Source: Hyperoplus lanceolatus
Taxonomy: Eukaryota > Chordata > Actinopteri > Uranoscopiformes > Ammodytidae
Assembly: GCA_026929865.2 (NCBI GenBank)
Contig: CM049404.1
Span: 28,173,001-28,237,000 of the forward strand
DNA length: 64,000 nucleotides
Reading direction: 5' to 3'
Within the stretch, counting starts at the first letter, position 1; each line of letters opens with the position of its first letter. A program made the position numbers and the translations under genes. Shown one piece after another: positions 11,587 through 23,849 of the stretch. The notes under the pieces were generated by a model. That model made no database searches and was not told the DNA's origin. It worked only from the letters and a program-made list of their open reading frames with translations.

Positions 11587-13139
11587 AGAGTTCTGCTGCC
11601 AAAAATCTGGGTGTTATCTTTGATTCTCACCTTTCATTTGATAAACACATTAAAGAAACCACTAAAACAGCCTTTTTTCACCTTAGAAATATAGCTAAAA
11701 TTAAATCTAGTCTGTCCATGTCTGATGCAGAAATCTTAATACACGCATTTGTGTCCTCTAGACTGGATTACTGTAATGTATTATTTTCTGGGTTTCCTAA
11801 GGCAGCTACTAAAGGCTTACAAAAGGTTCAGAATTCTGCAGCCAGGATTTTAACGAAAACCAGAAAATTTGACCATATCACACCAATATTGGCCTCCCTT
11901 CACTGGCTCCCGGTGCATGTCAGATCGGACTTTAAAGTGCTGCTTCTGACTTTCAAAGCTGTAAATGGGCTTGGACCTTCATACTTGTCTTGTCTCATAG
12001 CAACCTATGTCCCTCCCAGGGCACATCGCTCTAGTAATACAGGGCTCCTGTGTGTCCCCAGAGTTAAAAAAAACTGCGGGACGCAGGGCCTTCTCCTATC
12101 GGACTCCTTTTTTATGGAACAATCTCCCAGCAGCCATAAGACAATCTAACTCTGTTGAGGAGTTTAAATCCAAACTTAAAACATACCTATACAGGCAAAC
12201 TTTTAAATAAATTATAGTCCTTTTCTGCAGAGGGAGGGTCTCAGTCTAGGTATTGTTTACACCGCTGGTGTTGGCGGCGGCCGTGCCTGTGGGGCCTCTG
12301 TGTGTTTTTCGGTGCTGGCGCCGGCTGTCCGTGGCCGGTTGTCTCGCGGCCTGCTCCGCGCTTGGGGTGCCGGGGGCCTTGTCTCCGCCTCTGTGGCCGT
12401 GCCGGCTCCTGTATGACTGCTCTCCGTGCCCTCTCAAGGGGTGGCCTGCAGCTTGGGTTCGGGGGTGTTTTTAACTTAGATCTAGGGGTGTTTTTAACTT
12501 AGACCTAGCGGTGTTTTTAACTTAGACCTAGGGGTGTTTTTAACTTAGATCGAGGGGAAGCCAGGGGTGGAAAGACTCAGTTTGGGTTGGTGGTGACCTG
12601 GCTTCCCCATAGGGTGAGGGTGGTGTGACAGGGATTGCTTGGCTGGCGTGGTCCCATTGGTGGTGGGTCTCCCCTTCGGCGTGGGGGGACGGGTGGGCTC
12701 CACCGCGGGGTGAGGCGCCGTGCTGCGGGCCCTATTTTTTATTTTTTCTTATCTCCCATACTTCCGAGCCATAGCTCCTCCCTCCGTCCTCTCTTCGCAT
12801 GCAGGTCTTGTGTGCTGATTGGACACCCTGGATCCTGCTCCCTCCTACTGCGGGTCCCGTTCGTCATAAACAGTTGACCGTCTATTCGCTAGGTTATATC
12901 ATAAAGAGTGATGGTGACTCGAAGGATGAGTGACGGTGTGGCCCTTTGTCTGGCAGCTTCAGAAGTCTATGGACATCTTCCTACATTGAAATCTACCTAC
13001 ATTCTCACTATGGACATTGTTATCTTTTATGGATTGCTTCACTGTGTATGTTTTTATTGTGTTTGATTGTAAAGCCCACTGAGGCAAATTGCTATTTGTG
13101 ATATTGGGCTATATAAATAAATTTGATTTGATTTGATTT
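11587..13139 (+). mobile_element. 5'-truncated L2-type non-LTR retrotransposon with 3' tail
   Basis: The frame reads AAKNLGVIFDSHLSFDKHIK, FVSSRLDYCNVLFSGFP, QKVQNSAARILTKTRKFDHI and LASLHWLPVHVRSDFK. After a frameshift near 12040-12070 it continues RRAFSYRTPFLWNNLP and FKSKLKTYLYR. This is the C-terminal part of the reverse-transcriptase ORF of L2/Rex1-like fish LINEs. A GC-rich 3'UTR follows, then the typical ending GATATTGGGCTATATAAATA with a TTTGA repeat tail (about 13118-13139). The endonuclease and catalytic RT core are missing, so the copy is dead. Confidence 0.88.
12464..12555. repeat. four 23-bp tandem repeats in the LINE 3'UTR
   Basis: The units start at 12464, 12487, 12510 and 12533, each GGTGTTTTTAACTTAGAYC plus TAGS/GAGG, with one or two changes per unit. 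Each carries a TTTTTAACTTAGA core. Confidence 0.9.
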
Positions 13140-14607
13140 AGATTGGTGACTTTAGTTACACACATGTGATTGCAATTTAAAGGTGCTACAAGGAACTTTT
13201 AAATATTTCAAATTTTTCCTGTGATGATCATGAATTACATGTAATAGCAAACGAGACCAAGAATGCAAAGAATGCTATTTGTATATAGTTTTTTCTTAAT
13301 GCCTTTGTCATGGGTCCCTCACCCTGGAACTATAGCTGGCATAGTAAAAACACTACCGCTTTTGTCCAAAGGGGCCGCTAGAATTAACACAGACTGAAAG
13401 TTCCTCGGATTTATTTCTGAGTGATTTTTACCTCAAAGTCACAGTCAGAGTAAATTTATAGTGCATGTACCCTTAAATGTTTAGAAAAGATTTATGTCCC
13501 CCTCAATATGATATGAAAGACAACTCCCACCCCAAAAGAGGTTAACAATTACAGTGCAGGGGGTCAAAGCATTTATATCCTTCTTACCTAAAACTATATT
13601 TTGCAACCATTTCAGACCCTAAAATGGACCATACCACCTTGAATGTTATCCGAAATATAGGAAAAAAATAACGTTATTGTAATACATTTCTCATATAAGT
13701 CTCATATACTCACAGCCATTAAATCAATGTATTAAACATGTGTATCTGAATTGAAGTTATCAGTCTATAAAAACCTATTTTTCCTTATGTGGCACAGCAA
13801 AACAAAGAGTTAAACAGAAAACCTTTGTACAAACAGACCAGCCGTTTCCCTCTATTTATTTTCCTTTTTCATCCAAGCCAACCGCATGGATGATTAGCCT
13901 AAGAAAATATCCGGCAAAAGTGCTTTAGACACACCAAGAAGGCTAATACGAATTTAATGACTTAAAAAAATAACTTAGTGTCTGGTCTCTCTTTGCTTAT
14001 GCTCTGTCGCACTGTATAAAGAAAGAATGAACTGATGAAAACTCAGAATCACTCGCGATCAAAATGGTCGTTAATTAAGGCTTCAAAGGCTAAATAAGTT
14101 CAAATGTTCAACTAGTGGATTGTGTAAAAACATACCTCTATTTCTGGCCATATATGTCCACATAACATCATAAGAAAAGGTTATTATGTTGTCTTTCATT
14201 TGTTAATTGTTGGGTTGAGCAGAATTCTGACTATGATGACAACATATTAGTTTATGGTGTAATTGTGCTGCTAGCTGTTGATGTTATAGAGAGATATGAA
14301 CATATAATTTAATTGTGTGAGTGTGGGTGCAGGGGAAAGAATGTGGACCTGTGTGTGCCCACCTCAACTAAACAGCAGTTACTTAGTTGCCCTGAAGACT
14401 AAATGCATTCTTACACACAACTTCATAATAAAATCATGTTATTTTATCTTTTTGGCAAGACGGGAGAGGGGCATGATATGGGGTTGCTAATTAAAGGGTA
14501 TTGGTAAGACTAGTGGGGCTAAATAAACAGTGATGGTAGACCACTTAATGGACCATAGCATTCAGATGAAAAGGCCAATGGAGGTTAGCTTTGCTTAGGC
14601 GAGAGTA
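13140..14607. other. non-coding, nothing recognised
   Basis: No coding signal was found. Part of it (13180-13450) starts TTAAAGGTGCTACAAGGAAC, like a MITE end, but no matching right end was found. Confidence 0.45.
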
Positions 14608-14879
14608 ACCCTGCATTCCAATACCCATACTTTCATACTATTTAGTATGCCACAAAAAAATGTAGGACGTCAATTGCAGTATGCCAAAAATACCTAGATG
14701 CCCCACTAACTCCAATAGTATTGTGCAGTATTTGTCTTTATTCTCGTCATTTCTCGACATTATGAAAATAAATCTGCCTTATCTGATGTTTTTTTCTCTC
14801 CCGTGGCCGTAAAACTCTTCTGTACTTTAGTATGTAGTGTAGTAAAAAGAAAAAGTATGTGAATTGGAAAGTAGGGTAA
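14608..14879. mobile_element. 272-bp MITE
   Basis: The inverted ends are ACCCTGCATTCCAATACCCA on the left and, reading the reverse strand, ACCCTACTTTCCAATTCACA on the right. Both are followed by CATACTTT and TAGTATG words. The copy is imperfect and old. Confidence 0.65.
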
Positions 14880-14911
14880 GATTCAAAGGCAGTCTAAAAG
14901 TGACGTTAAAG

Positions 14912-15910
14912 CAGTGCTTCTCAAATAGTGGGGCGCGACCCCCTGGGGGGTCGATGTGGGGTCTCAGGGGGGGTGCGAGCGGCAGGGGGGACTTAGTGTT
15001 TTTTTTTTTTCTTAAATAAACATTATACCAAGGGTCAGAAGTGTAACAGAATTTAGATCTTACAAAGAAAGGGAGTATCCACTCATTGGACAGAAGGCTG
15101 TCAACATCTTACTACCCTTTGCCACATCCTATCTGTGTGAGATGGGCTTTTCCACTGTTGCTGCACTCAAGACAAAGTACAGGTCCCAGCTTAACATTGA
15201 GCAAGAGTTAAGAGTAGCAGTATCAAGTTTGAAGCCCAGATTTGGAATGATGTGCACTGCAAAGAGGGCTCACTGCAGCCACTAAAATACAGAGCAAATT
15301 GTATTTTTGTGTATTATAAGCAGAATGTGTTCATATAAAACAGACAAATAGGGAAATAAGTTCAAAATAATTGTGAAGGTGAATTTAGTTATATTAAAAA
15401 AGCTCAAACTGATGTAGCTGCCAGTTTCAAATAGTTCAGGGTTCAAGGCTTTTTTAATGTCTTGTGTTATGTTCAGGGAAAGTATGCAAATTGTACATTA
15501 AATATTGTTGCAAATGTTGCACACAAAGAGTAATGTTTATTTTTAAGTCATATATTTTTGAAAGGGAATAAGCTGATGAAGCTGACTGACAAGTGACCAA
15601 TGTTTACTGTTTGAAAATGTTATTAATTAAATGAAAACCCCAGTGAATCATTTGCTCTTGTTTCTGTGTTTTGAGATTCACACAGACTGAACGGTCTTGT
15701 TTAAATGTTACAAAATTTTATTAATCTATTTTAATAATAAGGTGATTGTATGCAGAATGCTGGTGCTAGCAACTCAAACTCATATATAACTCTTATACAG
15801 ATAAATAAATAAATATTAGCAGGTTCTCAATAGTATTTCAATTTAGGGGGGTCGCGAAAAAATTTCAGTCTCCTAGGGGGGGCATGACAGAAAATAATTG
15901 AGAAGCACTG
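14912..15910 (+). mobile_element. hAT element (ZBED/Charlie-like), internally deleted, perfect 8-bp TSD
   Basis: The terminal inverted repeats are CAGTGCTTCTCAA (14912) and TTGAGAAGCACTG (ends 15910). The 8-bp duplication CGTTAAAG stands at 14904-14911 and 15911-15918 without change. Inside, around 15060-15290, disrupted coding text remains: CEMGFSTVAALKTKYRSQLN and LKPRFGMMCTAK. This is the C-terminal dimerisation region of hAT transposases, as in ZBED5-like proteins. The rest of the transposase is gone, so the copy cannot move itself. Confidence 0.93.
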
Positions 15911-15918
15911 CGTTAAAG

Positions 15919-16309
15919 GATGGGTATCGATAATGACAACAATTCTGATATTGCTTATCGATACCAAATACATTTTGATACTCTTATTGATAATACTCAC
16001 CATAATTTGGTACAACAAAAATTAGATAGAAGAAAAACTTTGGTCGATCACTCCTTTTTCACATGACCTTTGAATTGTAAAAACGGTCCTGAAAGACTCA
16101 AGGAGGATTATAATGGAGAGGTTTAATGATGATGACTGACACATTTATGACAGTTTTCCAGGACTTACGGCCACAATCAACTGATAAGAGTTGAAATTCC
16201 AACAGCTCATGATGGTTCTTGAAATCTATCAATCACTCGATTGAATGAGCAAAAGAAAGTTGTGAAATAAGTTTAGCCTTTAACAAGTAAGCCAGAATTC
16301 GTTTACGTT
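15919..16309. other. non-coding, nothing recognised
   Basis: AT-rich sequence with a GATATTGCTTATCGATA-type palindromic stretch near 15940-15965, which may be a decayed DNA element. Confidence 0.4.
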
Positions 16310-16476
16310 TTTTTTTGGCATTGTTATGCTTTATTGATAATGTAGAGACAGAGTTGAAATGGGGCAGAGAGGGGAGTGACACGCAGAGAACGACCGCGGG
16401 CTGGAATCGAACCCGGGTCCGCTGCTGGCCGAGGCCCATGGGGGTGACGCCCTACCAACTGAGGTAAGGGCGCCCC
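16310..16476 (-). mobile_element. tRNA-derived SINE
   Basis: On the minus strand it reads GGGGCGCCCTTACCTCAGTT, GGTAGGGCGTCACC and then GGGTTCGATTCCAGC. These are pol III A-box and B-box motifs in tRNA-like spacing. A tail region follows (TTATCAATAAAGCATAAC and poly-T complement). The anticodon arm is too disturbed for a working tRNA. Confidence 0.82.
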
Positions 16477-17762
16477 AAATGTTACGTTTTTAACAATGTT
16501 AGAAATGCATAGAGCGTTGTGTTAACGGGTCAATTTTATCCATGAAACATAATCTGAACATGAACTATGTTGACGAAATCTATTTCCTATGATTGTATAA
16601 CATTTTAATGCTAAACATTCTGTTCACCTCACATTGAACTCTGGTGGACAACACTGTTTAACTCTTAGCCTTGAAAGAGTAAAACTGCCTACTAAGATTT
16701 TGGCTCTACACAGATGTATGCATGTTCACGATGGTTAAAAGTTCATGGAGGAGAAACTCCCTAAATCTACAAATGCATTGCTTAATTATAATCTATGAAT
16801 TATTACACCTGTATCCTGTGAGACACAAGATGAAAGAAGGGGGGGAACTTATGTTCTGCAAGTTTCAACTAAAGTCTCTGCGGATGATGAAATCTGACTC
16901 CTAACTCTTTGTGCATTATTTCAAAGAAAGTATACTTCTATTGAAATTAGAAAAGTTACTGCAACAAACTGTTTATGCCAATACACTGGCCCTGTGTTTA
17001 CTTTGTTTGGTCCTGTTTGTTTTGGAGCTCAAAACAGAATACAAGTCACTGTTTATAACCTTTGAATTGGTCTGCTGATGAAAAAACAAATGACATTTCC
17101 ATTGGGCTAACACAGGGAATCCTCATCTGTATTCTCATGTGGTTTGATAAATAATAGCTTAAATAGGCCAGCAGTGTTACCTATCCCATGTCTGAAATGC
17201 TATAATGTTGCCCTGGACTGATTTCTGCTCACTTCAAGAATAGACAGTTTGAGCATGTACTTCTTGTGTCATCTCATGAAGTTAAAGCTGCTAATCCACT
17301 CCTACCTCTACATCAGACAATCAAAACTGAGAAAAAAAAATCATTGTTGCCATCCTAATCCTCCATATAGGACTTACTGTATAAATCTCAAAACTCTGCA
17401 GACCCGTCACACCCAGGAAGCAACTTGTTCAGACATTTTCCCATATGGCAGGTAGACGGTCAGAACACTGTACACCAAAATAACCAGACACAAGAACAAT
17501 GTCTTTCCATGGGCCATCACTCCGACGAGCAGTTAAATATCTCATATAGTGTCAGTTTTTACAATTTACAGAAATACTTGACATGTTCATATACATTGCA
17601 CGTTGTTGATCTCACACTATGTGTGCATACACACACACATACACACACACGTCACTTCAAAAAGTCATAGTAAAGTCATTTAACAGATTACTTTTAATAT
17701 CTGGACATTCTAAAAGGGGTTCGGTCACTCATCAATATCACTTAAACAAGTTGTTAAAACGT
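16477..17762. other. non-coding, nothing recognised
   Basis: No domain-bearing frame was found. A short (CA)n tract lies at 17632-17651. Confidence 0.45.
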
Positions 17763-18530
17763 ACTAATGCTGGGCTTACACTACAAGACCTTTCACACGA
17801 TTTGACAGTCGCAGAAAATCTTCTAATGTCGGGCTGAAATCACAGAAGTCGTGCTGGAGTTGTGGCGCGCACACGTAATCTCAGTCGTTTGGTGTATGGT
17901 GGTCTTCCGACCCGATTTCTTCCCGTCTTGACGTTCCGACATTATCGAACATGTTTGATATTATCGTTAGTCTTAAGGGGTTGGCACAAGCGAAATGACG
18001 TAAACACTGTTGTTGTAGATTTGAATAGCCTCTATTTCAGAGTTGCTGAGCAGATAGACTCTAAAGGTTAAGGTCAGATCCCTAGATGGACGTGTGTTTG
18101 ACTTGATGTTGCACAAGTAATGAAACGATATGTCTATTTGCAGATATTAAGACACATGATATACCCCACACACACAGATATAAACGGGTCCTGTAACTAG
18201 CAACTAGAGTGCCATTGCGGCCTCCAGCCCGCTGCTTCGATGCTCCATGAAATCCTCTGTAAATGTCCTGATGAATCTCTTGTAATAAACCTCTTTGAAA
18301 TACAATGATGCTGTCCAGGCCTCACCCTTTGTCTTGGTCGCCATGGGGGATTCGGCTACCACACTGTCACACTCTCGCATGCACCAAGCACGACGCATGA
18401 GGAGCGGCATTAGTCGCAACCTGTATCCGCCTGTGCAGGAACTTATTTCGGACACTTTTTCCTTGAGGCCTCGGCGGGAGAACCAGGCTGACAGCCGCGC
18501 AACCTTAACACTTTACTCTCAAAAACAGGG
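17763..18530. mobile_element. unclassified DNA element, long copy (arm A of an inverted pair)
   Basis: It starts ACTAATGCTGGGCTTACACT. Two blocks, 17763-18012 and 18355-18510, match the reverse complement of 18895-19243. The roughly 340 bases between these blocks are absent from the other copy. That extra stretch includes a 46-codon minus-strand frame (18340-18204, starting MATKTKGEAWTASL). No transposase was recognised. The right end is not clear. Confidence 0.65.
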
Positions 18531-18837
18531 TTAGGAGTTAAAGTTATTGGGGGACGAGATCAGCAAATAAAGATGGTCAAATAACTAAAGGAAGTCCCCC
18601 GCTCGGAATATTGAATTAACCTTTTTTTAATTGAATAATCACTATCGCGTTTGCGGAAATAATATTAATCTCAAAAGGAATCTAGTTGTAGTCTTGCAAT
18701 ATGAGACCCCTGTTTTTTTCAAAATCTCACTCTGTGACTGAAAACTAATGACTAGTTGTCTTCAGGTGTTAGTTGATTGTCTTTAGATGTAAGAGGGTTT
18801 CAGTCTTCAGTCTTTTCAAAGTCTTTTAAAAGCATTA

Positions 18838-19243
18838 TGCTGGGCTTACACTAGAGGACTTTTAAAAGACTTGTATTTGACGGTAGTGTTCAGGTTGTGC
18901 GGCTGTCAGCCTGGTTCTCCACCGAGGCTTCTATGAAAAAGTATCCGAAATAAGTGCCTCACCAGGCGGACACAGGTCGCGACTAATGCCGCTCCTCCTG
19001 TGTCGTGCTTGGTGCATGCGAGAGTGTGACAGTGTTTACGTAATTTCGCTTGAGCCAACCCCTTAAGACTAACGATAATATCAAACATGTTTGATAATGT
19101 CGGAACGTCAAGACGGGAAGAAGACTGGCTGAAATCGGGTCAGAAGACCACCTTACACCAAACGACTGAGATTCCGACATTGGAAGATTGTCTGCGACTG
19201 TCAAATCGCGTGAAAAGTCGTGTAGTGTAAGCCCAGCATTAGT
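18838..19243. mobile_element. unclassified DNA element, short copy (arm B of an inverted pair)
   Basis: The left end is TGCTGGGCTTACACTAGAGG at 18838 and the right end is GTAGTGTAAGCCCAGCATTA ending by 19243, in inverted orientation. So this copy has both termini in about 406 bp. Its right half is the reverse complement of much of 17763-18510. Confidence 0.7.
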
Positions 19244-19627
19244 TGCAAAAAAAACTAAAGTACTTGACAATTACTTGTAAGTTAAGCAAGGCACATTTGA
19301 ACCCGTTGAAAGTGTCACTGTATGAATTGCTACATAATACTCTTCTACTATTCATAAATGGCAAAATATTAACTCAGCTTGAACACAATTAGCTTGGAGT
19401 GGTTAAGAGTTGATTGCATATTGTCTTGTAACAAAAAGCCACAGAAAAAAGGTTGAGGTTGCCCTGGAAACTAAGACCAACATGCTCCACTGCTAAAGGG
19501 AAGTAAAGTATATGCTTGAGATGAGAACCCAGTGAAAGGCTACTTTATGAATAGACATGTACTTGCATAGAAAGCCTGTCTGGCATGCTGGTCTTATAGG
19601 GCTATGACAATCAGGGATAAAACTATA
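19244..19627. other. non-coding spacer between two DNA elements
   Basis: Nothing was recognised. Confidence 0.45.
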
Positions 19628-20741
19628 TAGGGGAAGGTGGGGTGATTTGTGCAACTTTTTACTCAAAGTGATTTTAAAGTGAGGCCTTGACAGTTATGTC
19701 TCCAACTCAAATATGTACATATATTTCAGGATGTTGTGCATCCCTGGCAATAAAAACTTTGGATCTGGAATAAACAGCTTTCGGAAAAAAAGTTGTCTTG
19801 TCGCACAAATCACCCCACGTAGTGGGGTGATTTGTGCGTCATTGTGTCACAATGACAAAGTCACCATCATCATCTTTCTGGCCATCTGAACTCTCATCAG
19901 TGGTGTCGTTAAGTGGAATTGAGATGTCACTCTCTCCTGAGCTACTGTAGACTATCACTTTCTTTTGGTGACCAGCGTATACAGCCATGCCACTGGCACA
20001 ACTCTCAGAAATGTACTTTGCACTAGTTGCTCCGTGCTTGTGGAACCAACTGCCACCTGACAAATGTGATTCCCCCTACATTTCTGCCTTTAAATCAAGG
20101 CTCAAAACCCATATGTACACCCTGGTGTTTCCTCCCCATTAACCTCTGCACTACTTACTTACCTCTGCACTACTATCTGTGTTTATGTGGATGTATGGGC
20201 TTTACGTCTTTTATTTTGGTTATTGTTATTTTACCTTCATTGTTTACCTACTGAATGCACTATGTACAGCACTTTGGACAGTGCAAACTGTCATAAATGT
20301 GCTTTTATAAATACATTTTACTTACTTACTTACTTATAACTCACCCAGGCCCTTGCGCACAAATCACCCCATCCCCAGAATTTTGGATAATAGGCATGAT
20401 GCAGCAATTTAGGGTTGACATTGTGCTAACTATATAGACTCAAAGTGTAGCATACCAAAGCACTAAAACATGTGTCAAATGTTTTCAAACGTGTCTATAA
20501 TTGTTCAGACACAATAATCAAAAAACCTTGATCATGGAAATTTTACTTTGAAAGGCAAAACACAGTTTTTTGAGCTTAAATGTGCTTATATCTTATTCCT
20601 TGTGTCTCCCTTCTTTACAGGATGAGTCAAATGGATGGCTCTTCTTAAATATGTGGTCACATTTCCAATTTCTTCCACGGTTTTCTAGAAACAAGGGGTT
20701 TTGCAACTTCCAAAATGCACAAATCACCCCACCTTCCCCTA
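19628..20741 (-). mobile_element. TIR element with coding remnant, carrying a nested LINE tail
   Basis: The left end is TAGGGGAAGGTGGGGTGATT and the right end is the inverted AATCACCCCACCTTCCCCTA. The same word recurs inside as a palindrome (19803-19838, CACAAATCACCCCACGTAGT...). A minus-strand frame ending at 19839 reads YISESCASGMAVYAGHQKKV, IVYSSSGESDIS and DGQKDDDGDFVIVTQ. It resembles an acidic C-terminal tail of a transposase, but I cannot name the superfamily. A LINE fragment interrupts this frame at about 20027. Confidence 0.75.
20027..20338 (+). mobile_element. LINE 3' end with (TTAC)n tail, nested in the TIR element
   Basis: The frame LWNQLPPDKCD...FKSRLKTHMYTLVF is the end of an L2/Rex1-like RT ORF. 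It is followed by TGCTTTTATAAATACATTTT and five ACTT units. The same tail type occurs at 48070-48112. Confidence 0.82.
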
Positions 20742-21145
20742 CTATGAGTTTTTTCCCCTTAAAGCTGGGGTATATGATTTCTGATTTGTCAAAGTTAACA
20801 TGAGCTGACACTTTGACCAATCAAAGCGAGGCTCCGATTCTCTGTTCTTATTGGCTGTTGGGACTTTCCATTCACTTTGGCAAGACTTTGTTGGCATAGA
20901 GCATGTCAGGGAGGGACCATAGGGGAGGGACCAAAGAGAACAAATGGAGCGGTTGAGGTATTTGGATTTGAATCTCTATCCCAACTGCCATTTTCTCCCC
21001 AAATCCTCCACCCCAGCTTTAATATCGAGTGTTTAGCCATCATTAAAACATCCTTATACAAGCTTATTTCAAAACCACTGCCTCTCTGGAAACTGAACTA
21101 AATGTGTGGCGTATTGTGCTTCAAATGTGCCTATATAGCAGGTAC
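20742..21145. other. non-coding, probable repeat fragment
   Basis: It begins AAAGCTGGGGTATATGATTT and at 21002-21021 has CCTCCACCCCAGCTTTAAT, inverted relative to the start. So 20760-21022 may be another small MITE. Confidence 0.5.
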
Positions 21146-21319
21146 AGTAAACAAAGGGGACCCACAGTGGCTAGCAACATACCCGTTAACAGAGCCTGGG
21201 CTGTGTATTAACACCAGATTTTTTTTTCAGCGCACACACAGTACAGACAGGTAACGGATCGTGAGGAGTTATTCACAGATTTTGACAACAAGCGTTCTCA
21301 AGAATTGCTGACTTTTAAA
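21146..21319. mobile_element. MITE family A, copy 3 (right half only)
   Basis: It matches the right half of the other copies: GAGCCTGGGCTGTGTATTAA, GCGCACACACAGTACAGACA, GACAACAAGCGTTCTCAAGA and GCTGAC TTTTAAAG. The left end is missing. Confidence 0.75.
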
Positions 21320-22357
21320 GAGGCCCGTAACTCTTTGTTGAAGGAAAAGTTTAACATTCACTTTCTTAGATGAGAAGATCTCCTCTCTCGAGTGCTCACC
21401 AGAAGCCTAACTTGGATAAGGGTAAAGTCTAGAAAAAGAAGGAGAGGGCAAGGTGCTTTAGAGGTAGCTGGTAGGCAGATTTGGTTAGCTCTGGCTAGAC
21501 TTGAGAACAAAGACGTTGGGAACCTTAACTTTTTATGTTTCCAGAATGCAATTCTCACGGATTACGTTTCGTCTTTTAACCGCGGATTGTAGAGTTATTG
21601 TTTGGAGAATTCGAGCAGAATCACACTATGGTTTGGTTATCAAATCATAACGTTACGATACTATATACTGTTAAATTAATCCCCTGACAGTTACAATAAA
21701 TGAAAAAAACATATGAACAAAACAATAAGGCACCAACTGTACCAATCACAATAAAATGTATCATAGAGTATTGCACACATCCCGTGGCAAAAATATATAT
21801 TCCACGTAACATATAAATCCCCTCACCCCACAGAAAAACAGCATGGAACTATGAAAATCTCTACAGCCTCAAGCAGCATTGTATAAAAGTTGCACAGAGG
21901 TGGAAACAAAAAAAATTTAAACGGGTAAGTATACAATGAGGGACTCTGAAATCACAACAAACCCCCAAAAGCAGTGTACAAAGTAGTCTTTTTTGTTTCA
22001 AACGTTATTTTCTGGTAATCCTACTTGATCCCAATTGGAGTCATGCCTCCATCTTCGTGACAGCTCACCCACAGAGAGCATTAATAAGTGATAGTCTCAC
22101 CTCCAAGTGAGAATCCCAGGTCATTTACATACAGGAAATAACTGGCTGATGTTATAGACATGCACAGAACTCCTAAAAGATGCTGCCGTGTACAGGGGTT
22201 TGAAGTTCTACTGAATAACAACAGACAGCTGTCGAGATGTTGTGTGGGAGAGTGATGATAGGGTCAGGTGAAAAATAATGCACAAAAGAAGGAGCGGAGA
22301 AGAGTTTTGGATATGTGTGGAACGTAACATTGGTTCTGGTATAACATCCTGAGACTA

Positions 22358-22392
<35 letters not shown>

Positions 22393-23103
22393 CATCCATC
22401 CATCCATCCATCCATCCATCCATCCATCCATCCATCCATCCATCCATCCATCCATCCATCCATCCATCCATATTCCTATCTATCACTTTAAGATGCAAGA
22501 GCAACACACAGAAAAATATAAACATTCAACTGATCCTCACTGATATTGGATTTCTTGGCCCTTTCTTTCTTTACCAACCGTTTCTAAGCCAATCTAAATA
22601 AACTCTGCAAGGCCGACACAAATCACTGAGCAAAAAAAAGTTGGTCTGTTTGCTCCCCTGTCTGAATACAGATTGAACGACAACAAAAAGGGTTCTTTTC
22701 AGCACACAACCATATTGTGTGGAGGCTCCGGCTCATCCCGGGACTCTCTCTAGGGAACAGCTATAGGTCTGCAGCACCAGCAGACTGAAACTAAACTCCA
22801 TCCATCACACTTAATAGGAAGCTGCCCACCTCCACCTTGCCACCAATATGCCAGGAGGTGTAGGGGGGATTAGAGAGGGGATTTTCCGCTAGCGAGAAGA
22901 AAAAAATAATCTGTGAATAACCCGTTGCCGTGTTTTTCATTAGGAGAAGCTGGAATTGTTTAAGGTTAATTACTGACTGGGGGGAAAAAGGGGGGCGGGG
23001 GGGGGGCAGCTCAAAAGAATATATAAGTCCCTGTATGGTTGTAGGTTAGATTATTAAACAACTGATTGGACTAAGACGAGGCACATTTTGAAAGAGCAGC
23101 TTC
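21320..23103. other. non-coding
   Basis: No gene was recognised. It contains the compound tetranucleotide repeat at 22357-22472 and a G-rich stretch at 22978-23008. Confidence 0.45.
22357..22472. repeat. compound tetranucleotide microsatellite (TCTA)n(TCCA)n
   Basis: About eight TCTA units change abruptly to about twenty TCCA units. There is no spacer structure, so it is not a CRISPR. Confidence 0.97.
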
Positions 23104-23377
23104 GTAAAGGTGGAGTCAGTGATTCTGGAGGATGCTTGTTGTTATAAATGACTTTTTCTCAAAAATCTGTGAATATTTCCTCACAATCTTCTACGTGTGT
23201 GCAAAGGGGGCCACGGTAGCAAGAAACATGCCCGTTTACAGAGCCTAGGCTGTGTGTTAACACTGGATTTTTTTTTTAGCGCACAGTATGGACAAGTAGC
23301 GGATCATGAGGAGATATTCACTGATTTTTACAAAAACGTATTTTGACAACATGCATTCTCCAGAGTTGCTGACTACA
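23104..23377. mobile_element. MITE family A, copy 4
   Basis: The left end is GTAAAGGTGGAGTCAGTGAT and the right end is ATTCTCCAGAGTTGCTGACT, inverted. The interior shares GAGCCTAGGCTGTGTGTTAA with the family. Confidence 0.82.
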
Positions 23378-23817
23378 CTACACAAGGATACAATACTAAG
23401 TACAAAATAGACCACAATAAGCAGAGAAACACATATTTCATCCTTTTCACTCTTTAGCAGTTCTGGGAGAATGCACACAGAAAAGGGCAGCAGCACGACT
23501 ATATGGCCTTGCCAATTCAAAAATACTAAACCGTTTCAATTACTTGAAAATGAAAAAGTGGCGAAAGGTAAGAGCCAGAGATTTAAATTCTTATCAACAT
23601 CTAAACTTTTTCTTTCTCTCGTTCAACACATCTTCACGCTTAAATGAGCAATGTATTTCTCTAGGCAGATGAGTTTATAGAGAGCATATCACAGAAATTA
23701 TAATTATGGCAGCACGACTCTAGCTGTGAATATCATACACTTTTTATATTTAAATGGAAGTGCTGTGTGAAAATCACAGCAAATAATTTTTTAACATACT
23801 TTAACCTTAGTGCGTTG

Positions 23818-23818
23818 C

Positions 23819-23848
<30 letters not shown>
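23818..23848. repeat. (GT)n microsatellite
   Basis: About 14 GT units. Confidence 0.95.

Positions 23849-23849
<1 letters not shown>

Noticed and set aside
16379-16476. tRNA gene with A and B boxes
   Set aside because: The cloverleaf is not preserved and a SINE body follows. The same applies to 26878-26937 and 55235-55330.
22357-22472. CRISPR-like regular repeat
   Set aside because: It is a 4-base microsatellite without spacers, in a vertebrate genome.
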